A DNA stretch of 11,456 nt. Source: Bacteroidota bacterium. Lineage in GTDB: Bacteria > Bacteroidota > Bacteroidia > Sphingobacteriales > Sphingobacteriaceae. How positions within the stretch are numbered: position 1 is the first letter of the stretch; every line of letters begins with the position of its first letter. The stretch is taken from NCBI GenBank assembly GCA_025355225.1, contig JANYAB010000739.1, forward strand, positions 1 to 11,456. Reading direction: 5' to 3'. Position numbers and translations under genes: made by a program. A model generated the notes under the pieces. It saw only the letters and a program-made list of their open reading frames with translations, had not been told where the DNA came from and did no database searches. This document shows positions 6,409 through 11,456 of the stretch, in pieces.

Positions 6409-9246
6409 ATGAAGAAAATCATTTATATTATCCTTTCAGGCATATTTGTATGCTGTAGTCTTGCCGGTACCGGACAGGTTATTAAAAATCTGAGAATCGA
6501 TCTTTCCGGGACTTGGTCATTTGCGATAGATTCATTGGACAAGGGGGTGAGCGGTAAATGGTTTATCAACAAATTACCGGAAACTATCCATCTGCCTGGT
6601 TCTATGACTACGAACGGGAAGGGCAACGACGTGACCTTGAATACACCATGGACGGGAGGTATGTGGAATATTCAATGGTACAAAGATTCGAGCTATGCAA
6701 GATACCGGCAGCCGGGGAATATTAAGATTTCGTTCTGGCTGCAGCCTGTCAAACATTATGTGGGTGCTGCCTGGTATCAAAAAGAAGTAATCATTCCCCG
6801 GACATGGTTGGGGCAACATATAGAATTATTTCTGGAAAGATGTCACTGGGAAACAACCCTGTGGGTTGACGGTAAGGAAGCCGGTATGCAGAATGCGTTA
6901 GGGGCGCCGCATATTTATCAACTGGATCATCTGCTTAAACCCGGAAAACATATAATTGCGCTAAGGATTGATAACAGGGTCAAAGACATAAACCCCGGCA
7001 CGGATGCCCACAGCATAACGGATAATACGCAAACCAATTGGAATGGCATTGTTGGTGATATGAGACTTACCGCCAGCCCGGCAGTTTATCTTTCATCAGT
7101 TAAATTGTTTCCTGATGTGGATAAGAAGCTTGTTGTAGTGAAAATCAAGCTCAATAATCTATCCGGAAATGCCGGCCCGCTGAAATTGACTTTCAATGCG
7201 AAGGAAAACAAAGGAACAGTTCATCAACAACTGCCGATCCTTCAGAAAGCGGTCACTGCCGGAAAAGATTCCACAATGGTGTCTTTCACTTACCCGATGG
7301 GGGCACATCCGCTATTATGGGATGAATTCAGTCCCAATCTTTATCGCATGCAGGTAACTTTAAACGGAAAAAGCGGAACAGATAGCCAGGAAGTTACTTT
7401 CGGTATGCGTAAATTCATTGCCAAAGGAAGGCAACTCACGATAAACAACCGGCCAGTTTTTCTACGGGGAACGTTGGAGTGTGCTATTTTCCCTAAAACA
7501 GGCTTTCCACCGACTGATAAAGCAGCATGGGCAAGGATATTCCGCATCGCCCGGTCATATGGACTGAATCATATGCGGTTTCATTCCTGGTGTCCACCTG
7601 AAGCTGCATTCGAAGCTGCTGACGAAGCGGGATTTTATTTATCCATCGAATGCTCTGCATGGGCAAAGGTGGGGGACGGTAAACCTATAGACAGGTTCCT
7701 CTACGAGGAAAGTAATCACATTGTGAACGCTTTTGGCAACCATCCCTCATTTTGTATGATGCCCTATGGCAACGAGCCTGATGGTGAGCATTTGAAAGAA
7801 TACCTGACCGGGTTTGTCAAATACTGGAAACAAAAAGATTCGCGGCGGTTATATACCACAGCTTCTGGCTGGCCTATTGTCCCAGAAAACGATTATAACG
7901 TCTCTCCTGATCCGCGTATACAGGCCTGGGGCGCGGGTGTTAAAAGTATTATCAATGCTGAGACACCAGGTACAAACTATGACTGGTTTTCTATAATTAA
8001 TAAATGGCCGCAGCCCACAGTGAGTCATGAGATAGGCCAGTGGTGCGTTTACCCTAATTTCAAAGAAGTTAAAAAATATGATGGTGTTCTTAAGCCTAAA
8101 AATTTCGATATATTTTATGATCGTTTAAAAGAGCATCACCTGGAAACCCTCGCCGATAGCTTTCTGTACGCATCGGGTAAACTTCAGGTGTTATGTTATA
8201 AAGCGGATATCGAAGCAGCTTTAAGAACCAAAGGATTCGGCGGATTCCAGTTGCTTGATCTGCATGATTTCCCCGGCCAGGGTACTGCATTGGTAGGGGT
8301 TTTAGATCCATTTTGGGATGATAAAGGTTATGTAACGGCTAAGGAATACAGCAGATTTTGTAATTCGACGGTGCCATTGATCAGGACAGCCAAGTTGATT
8401 TATGAAAATAACGAACAGTTTGAAGCTGCTGTCGAGATTGCGCATTACGGCAGCACGCCGTTAAATCATATTACACCAACATGGCAACTACAGGATAATG
8501 CTGGTAAAGTTTTGTACAGCGGAAAGCTGAAAACAACTGATGTGCCTATCGGGAACGGTTTTAAACTCGGTCAAATCAGCCAATCGCTGTCAGCCATCAG
8601 TAAGCCTGAGAAACTGGTTCTGAAGGTAAATGTGGGTGGGTATATTAACTCCTGGGATATTTTTGTATATCCATCATCCCTTCCTGAACCCAATAAAAGT
8701 ATTTATGTGACCCATCAGCTCGATAAAAAAGCATTAGAGGTGCTTAATAACGGAGGTAAAGTTTTGCTGACATTAAAGAAGGATGCGATAAAGCCAGAGA
8801 TGGGTGGTAATATTGTGGTGGGATTTTCCAGTATTTTTTGGAACACCTCCTGGACTAACAACCAACCTCCGCATACCCTGGGGATTTTGTGTAATCCCCG
8901 GCACCCTGCGTTAGCGGAATTCCCGACGGATTATTACAGTAACTGGGAATGGCAGGACGGAATGCGTCATAGTAATGCGATACGGCTGGACAGTCTTTCA
9001 AATGATATCAAGCCTATCGTCAGGATCATAGACGACTATTTTACAGCAAGACCCCTGGGACTGATTTTTGAATGTAAGGCCGGAAATGGAAGCTTGCTGG
9101 TTTCAGGTATTGATTTGCTTACCGATGAGGAAAAACGTCCGGAAGCTAAACAGTTGCTTTATAGTCTGGAATCTTACATGAATACTCCTGCTTTCAGGCC
9201 ATCCGTACCGGTAAAAACTGAAAAACTTCAGGGGCTTTTTAAGTAA
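6409..9246 (+). CDS. exported glycoside hydrolase family 2 protein
   Basis: This 945-residue enzyme has a hydrophobic leader (1-22) that suggests export. Then follow a sugar-binding jelly roll (about 27-222; AWYQKEVIIP, LWVDGKEAG), an immunoglobulin-like strand domain (225-335; ending FGMRKF) and a TIM barrel (about 336-650; FLRGTLECA, LNHMRFHSWCPPEAAFEAADEAG). The retaining acid/base is Glu456 in YGNEPDG, and the nucleophile is probably Glu541 in SHEIGQW. Both motifs depart from typical beta-galactosidases. A beta-rich link leads to a C-terminal region (about 755-935) with LNNGGKVLL and NGSLLVSGIDL, suggestive of a Rossmann/GATase-like fold. It probably removes a terminal sugar from an imported or surface glycan; the sugar is unknown. 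It precedes a susC-like gene by 265 bp and shares its promoter module, so the two are likely co-regulated. The ATG at 6409 is supported by the signal sequence directly after it. Confidence 0.92.
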   Translation: MKKIIYIILSGIFVCCSLAGTGQVIKNLRIDLSGTWSFAIDSLDKGVSGKWFINKLPETIHLPGSMTTNGKGNDVTLNTPWTGGMWNIQWYKDSSYARYRQPGNIKISFWLQPVKHYVGAAWYQKEVIIPRTWLGQHIELFLERCHWETTLWVDGKEAGMQNALGAPHIYQLDHLLKPGKHIIALRIDNRVKDINPGTDAHSITDNTQTNWNGIVGDMRLTASPAVYLSSVKLFPDVDKKLVVVKIKLNNLSGNAGPLKLTFNAKENKGTVHQQLPILQKAVTAGKDSTMVSFTYPMGAHPLLWDEFSPNLYRMQVTLNGKSGTDSQEVTFGMRKFIAKGRQLTINNRPVFLRGTLECAIFPKTGFPPTDKAAWARIFRIARSYGLNHMRFHSWCPPEAAFEAADEAGFYLSIECSAWAKVGDGKPIDRFLYEESNHIVNAFGNHPSFCMMPYGNEPDGEHLKEYLTGFVKYWKQKDSRRLYTTASGWPIVPENDYNVSPDPRIQAWGAGVKSIINAETPGTNYDWFSIINKWPQPTVSHEIGQWCVYPNFKEVKKYDGVLKPKNFDIFYDRLKEHHLETLADSFLYASGKLQVLCYKADIEAALRTKGFGGFQLLDLHDFPGQGTALVGVLDPFWDDKGYVTAKEYSRFCNSTVPLIRTAKLIYENNEQFEAAVEIAHYGSTPLNHITPTWQLQDNAGKVLYSGKLKTTDVPIGNGFKLGQISQSLSAISKPEKLVLKVNVGGYINSWDIFVYPSSLPEPNKSIYVTHQLDKKALEVLNNGGKVLLTLKKDAIKPEMGGNIVVGFSSIFWNTSWTNNQPPHTLGILCNPRHPALAEFPTDYYSNWEWQDGMRHSNAIRLDSLSNDIKPIVRIIDDYFTARPLGLIFECKAGNGSLLVSGIDLLTDEEKRPEAKQLLYSLESYMNTPAFRPSVPVKTEKLQGLFK

Positions 9247-9328
9247 CCTTAAATATTTTGTATGTTCCAAATAAAGGGTTTTGTATAAGACCGGGGCTAA
9301 CTATGCGCTATCTGGAGGTTTTAGTTTA

Positions 9329-9359
9329 ATTATCCTGCTTTGTTGTTTACCCGGATAAT
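9329..9359. terminator. 7-bp inverted repeat after the GH2 gene
   Basis: ATTATCC (9329-9335) and GGATAAT (9353-9359) are perfect inverted copies with a 17-base loop, about 80 bases past the GH2 stop. No T-run follows, so a role as GH2 terminator is weakly supported. Confidence 0.25.
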
Positions 9360-9372
9360 CAGAGCACCCACG

Positions 9373-9416
9373 TTATATTATAATAAATCTAACGACAGCT
9401 ATTTTTAATAATATAA
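9373..9416. repeat. long A+T-rich inverted repeat upstream of susC
   Basis: Bases 9373-9388 pair with 9401-9416 at 14 of 16 positions; the outer nine (TTATATTAT / ATAATATAA) are perfect, around a 12-base loop. The right arm ends one base before the CCAGTTTT block. It could be an operator, a DNA-bending site, or a terminator for GH2 transcripts. Confidence 0.5.
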
Positions 9417-9475
9417 TCCAGTTTTAAAGTAAAAACATCTATTTATTCATAGTTCGTCTTATATCATATTTGTTA
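9413..9475 (+). promoter_or_regulatory. susC promoter region with the shared two-block module
   Basis: ATAATCCAGTTTT (9413-9425) and ATCATATTTGTTA (9463-9475) correspond to the GH2 upstream blocks at the same 50-base offset. CATATTTG (9465-9472) has one mismatch to TAnnTTTG, at the same first base as in the GH2 copy. The TTTG ends 39 bases before the susC ATG at 9512. Confidence 0.55.
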
Positions 9476-9483
9476 CTGTTAAG

Positions 9484-9508
9484 ACCAAATTGACCAATTA
9501 ACCAATCT
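9484..9508 (+). repeat. three tandem ACCAA units in the susC leader
   Basis: ACCAAATTG, ACCAATTA and ACCAATCT follow one another with an 8-9 base period, ending three bases before the susC ATG. They would lie in the mRNA leader, where a Shine-Dalgarno sequence is absent. Confidence 0.4.
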
Positions 9509-9511
9509 TTT

Positions 9512-11456
9512 ATGAATGTAAAGTTTACTCGCTTGAAATTTCCCTTTTTCTCACCCATTTCTGTAAAGAGAATATGTTTGAGAAAAGGAAAATTGTTTGT
9601 GGTTTTGTTGCTGTTGAATATGATAAGTATAATGGCATCTGCACAAACCAAATTAATAACCGGTTCAGTCGCAGATGACAAAGGTGAAGCAATACCAGGC
9701 GTTATCATTAAGCTTAAAGGCAGTTCAAATGCAGTAAGTTCTGATGCACATGGAATCTTCTCTATTAGTATCCCGGATGGGAAAGGGATATTAGTTTTCA
9801 GTTTTATCGGATTCGTTGATCAGGAAGTGACGGTAAATGGACAAGAGAAACTTCAGGTACAAATGAAAACTGCCTCCAAATCGCTGGATGAGGTGGTTGT
9901 TGTGGGATACGGAACGCAAAAAAGAAGTTCTGTCACCGCTGCGGTATCGACGATAAAAGGAAAGGACCTGGCCTCACAGCCTGTAGCGAATATCACTAAC
10001 GCTATTGGTGGCCATGTGGCAGGCGTTTTATTTACCCAGTCAAGCGGTGAGCCAGGTTATGACGGATCAAATATTCTGATCCGGGGGGTGAGTACAACCG
10101 GTTCTAATACACAGCCACTGGTAATCGTAGACGGTGTGCCCAGGAACTTTAGCCAACTTGATCCGAACAGCATAGAATCCATATCAGTGTTAAAAGACGC
10201 TGCCGCTGTGGCGCCTTATGGTTTAGGAGGAGCGAATGGTGTGCTATTGATCACCACTAAAAAAGGAAAGACCGGCAAACCAACACTTACCTACAGTACT
10301 TATTATGGCTGGCAAAATCCGACAGTGTTAACCAAATTTGTCAATGCTTATCAGTATGCCACGCTGTTTAACGCAGCTGATGATAATGCAGATCCGGCGG
10401 CGCCGCATGCTTACTCGGCAGATGACCTGCAAAAGTTTAAAGACCATAGTGATCCTAACGGGCATCCCGACCATAACGTTTTAAATGAACTGATAAGCCG
10501 GAATACACCAATGACAAGCCATGACCTGCAATTATCGGGAGGGTCTGATAATGTAAGGTATTATACCGGCATTGGTTTTCTATCACAGGATGGATTATGG
10601 GGGCCAACCAATTACAAAAGATACAATGTTACCGCAAACATTGAAGCGGATGCTACAAAGACGACCAAGGTTGATGTATCTATTAACGGTCGGGTGGAAG
10701 ATCGTAACTATCCGGGCGTGTCTTCTTCAAGTATATTTTACCAGGCTTTCCGTACACCGCCGACAGCGCCCCTGACTTTCACTGACGGCCTTCCTGGTGC
10801 TTATATAGGCCGTTCAGCCTATGGTAATATACATGGGAGCGGATATAACCAAACATTGGGCTATACATTACTTAATCAGTTAAGTATTGAACAACAGTTG
10901 CCTTTTATTAAAGGCCTGAGCATCAAGGGTGTGGTCAGCTATGATTATAATCCTTTTAATCCAAGCGATCCACTGAACCCATCAGCGCCTATAACTTCTT
11001 TCAACAGAAACTATCTGACGCCGATCAATTATTATACATACGATCCTGCTACAAAGGCAATTACACTGGCCGGAAACGACGGACCATCGAAGCCGCAATA
11101 TTATGAATCCTTTAACCAAACACAAGGCTTTACCTACCAGGGATATCTTAATTACCATAACACATTCGGGAAAAATGATATCTCAGGGCTGATCGTACTG
11201 GAAAGCAGGAACACCAAATCTTCCCTGTTTGGCGCCAGCAGGATCAACTATAACGTTCCGATACCTGAATTGAATAATGGCAGCTCAAATAGTACCGACA
11301 TTAATAATAATGGGTATTCATTGGAAGGAAAACAAAAATCGGCAGTTTACCGTGTTAGCTACGCTTATGATAGCAAATACCTGTTTGAAGCATCGGGGCG
11401 CTACGATGGTAATTATTATTTTGCCCCTGGCCACCGTTTTGGTTTCTTCCCGTCCT
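9512..11456 (+). CDS. SusC/RagA family TonB-linked outer-membrane protein, 3' end missing
   Basis: The frame is open from ATG 9512 to the right edge (648 codons; the family usually has about 1000). A signal peptide with a long basic n-region ends near MASA-Q (Ala44). Residues 48-118 are the carboxypeptidase-regulatory-like domain (ITGSVADDKGEAIPGV...). SLDEVVVVGYGTQKR (124-138) is the TonB-box and plug-start signature. The plug runs to about 250 (LIRGVSTTG, PLVIVDGVPRN, IESISVLKDAAAVAPYG, ANGVLLITTKKGK), followed by barrel strands. There is no STN domain before it, so it is not the sigma/anti-sigma-coupled type. Such proteins form the TonB-powered pore that, capped by SusD, imports oligosaccharides. 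A SusD gene is expected just beyond the window. It follows the GH2 gene and shares a promoter module with it. Confidence 0.95.
   Translation, partial: MNVKFTRLKFPFFSPISVKRICLRKGKLFVVLLLLNMISIMASAQTKLITGSVADDKGEAIPGVIIKLKGSSNAVSSDAHGIFSISIPDGKGILVFSFIGFVDQEVTVNGQEKLQVQMKTASKSLDEVVVVGYGTQKRSSVTAAVSTIKGKDLASQPVANITNAIGGHVAGVLFTQSSGEPGYDGSNILIRGVSTTGSNTQPLVIVDGVPRNFSQLDPNSIESISVLKDAAAVAPYGLGGANGVLLITTKKGKTGKPTLTYSTYYGWQNPTVLTKFVNAYQYATLFNAADDNADPAAPHAYSADDLQKFKDHSDPNGHPDHNVLNELISRNTPMTSHDLQLSGGSDNVRYYTGIGFLSQDGLWGPTNYKRYNVTANIEADATKTTKVDVSINGRVEDRNYPGVSSSSIFYQAFRTPPTAPLTFTDGLPGAYIGRSAYGNIHGSGYNQTLGYTLLNQLSIEQQLPFIKGLSIKGVVSYDYNPFNPSDPLNPSAPITSFNRNYLTPINYYTYDPATKAITLAGNDGPSKPQYYESFNQTQGFTYQGYLNYHNTFGKNDISGLIVLESRNTKSSLFGASRINYNVPIPELNNGSSNSTDINNNGYSLEGKQKSAVYRVSYAYDSKYLFEASGRYDGNYYFAPGHRFGFFPS

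Noticed and set aside
9439..9708. 89-codon open frame on the minus strand
   Set aside because: It covers the susC promoter, leader and signal peptide in antisense and has no recognisable protein features.
1..11456. CRISPR arrays, insertion sequences, tRNA or rRNA genes, phage or defence genes
   Set aside because: No regularly spaced repeats, transposase motifs, tRNA-like cloverleafs or rRNA stretches were seen by reading both strands.

Overview
The window looks like Bacteroidota DNA, most likely Sphingobacteriaceae and close to Mucilaginibacter or Pedobacter. The signs are a SusC/RagA-type TonB-linked outer-membrane protein, a GH172 (DUF2961) protein, a large GH2 glycosidase, a NUDIX-type sugar regulator, promoters with the phylum's TAnnTTTG -7 element, and almost no Shine-Dalgarno sequences. 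The genus is inferred from general protein character, not from a marker gene.

Layout, left to right. (1) 1-1027, plus strand: the 3' part of a GH172 (DUF2961) glycosidase that runs off the left edge. (2) 1075-2958, minus strand: a prolyl-oligopeptidase family (S9) lipoprotein peptidase, convergent with the first gene. (3) 3020-4396, minus strand: an aspartate kinase of unusual sequence type with two C-terminal ACT repeats; it has a good Bacteroidota promoter and an ATG start that is better than an upstream TTG. (4) 4764-5471, minus strand: a NUDIX-domain protein with a degenerate catalytic box and a C-terminal winged-helix-like region, best read as an AraR/NrtR-type transcription regulator. 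(5) About 5580-6213, plus strand: a broken SGNH-hydrolase gene with a one-base frameshift in an AAAA run and no recognisable N-terminal catalytic block. (6) 6409-9246, plus strand: an exported GH2 family glycosidase with a long C-terminal extension. (7) 9512 to the right edge, plus strand: the first 648 codons of a SusC-type transporter; a SusD partner would be expected just beyond the window.

The GH2 gene and the susC-like gene appear to form the start of a polysaccharide utilisation locus. SusC (with a SusD outside the window) would import a glycan fragment and the GH2 enzyme would process it. The glycan cannot be named from this sequence. The aspartate kinase and the S9 peptidase are housekeeping or general-catabolism neighbours.

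The most interesting observation is regulatory. The upstream regions of the GH2 and susC genes share a two-block module, TCCAGTTTT and ATCA(A/T)ATTTGTTA. The block spacing is identical (47 bp from CCAG to CA.ATTTG), and the distance to the start codon is nearly identical (38 and 39 bp). This suggests a common transcription factor and co-regulation of two genes that are also adjacent. Otherwise the window is ordinary for this phylum, and I see no phage, CRISPR, defence system, insertion sequence, tRNA or rRNA.
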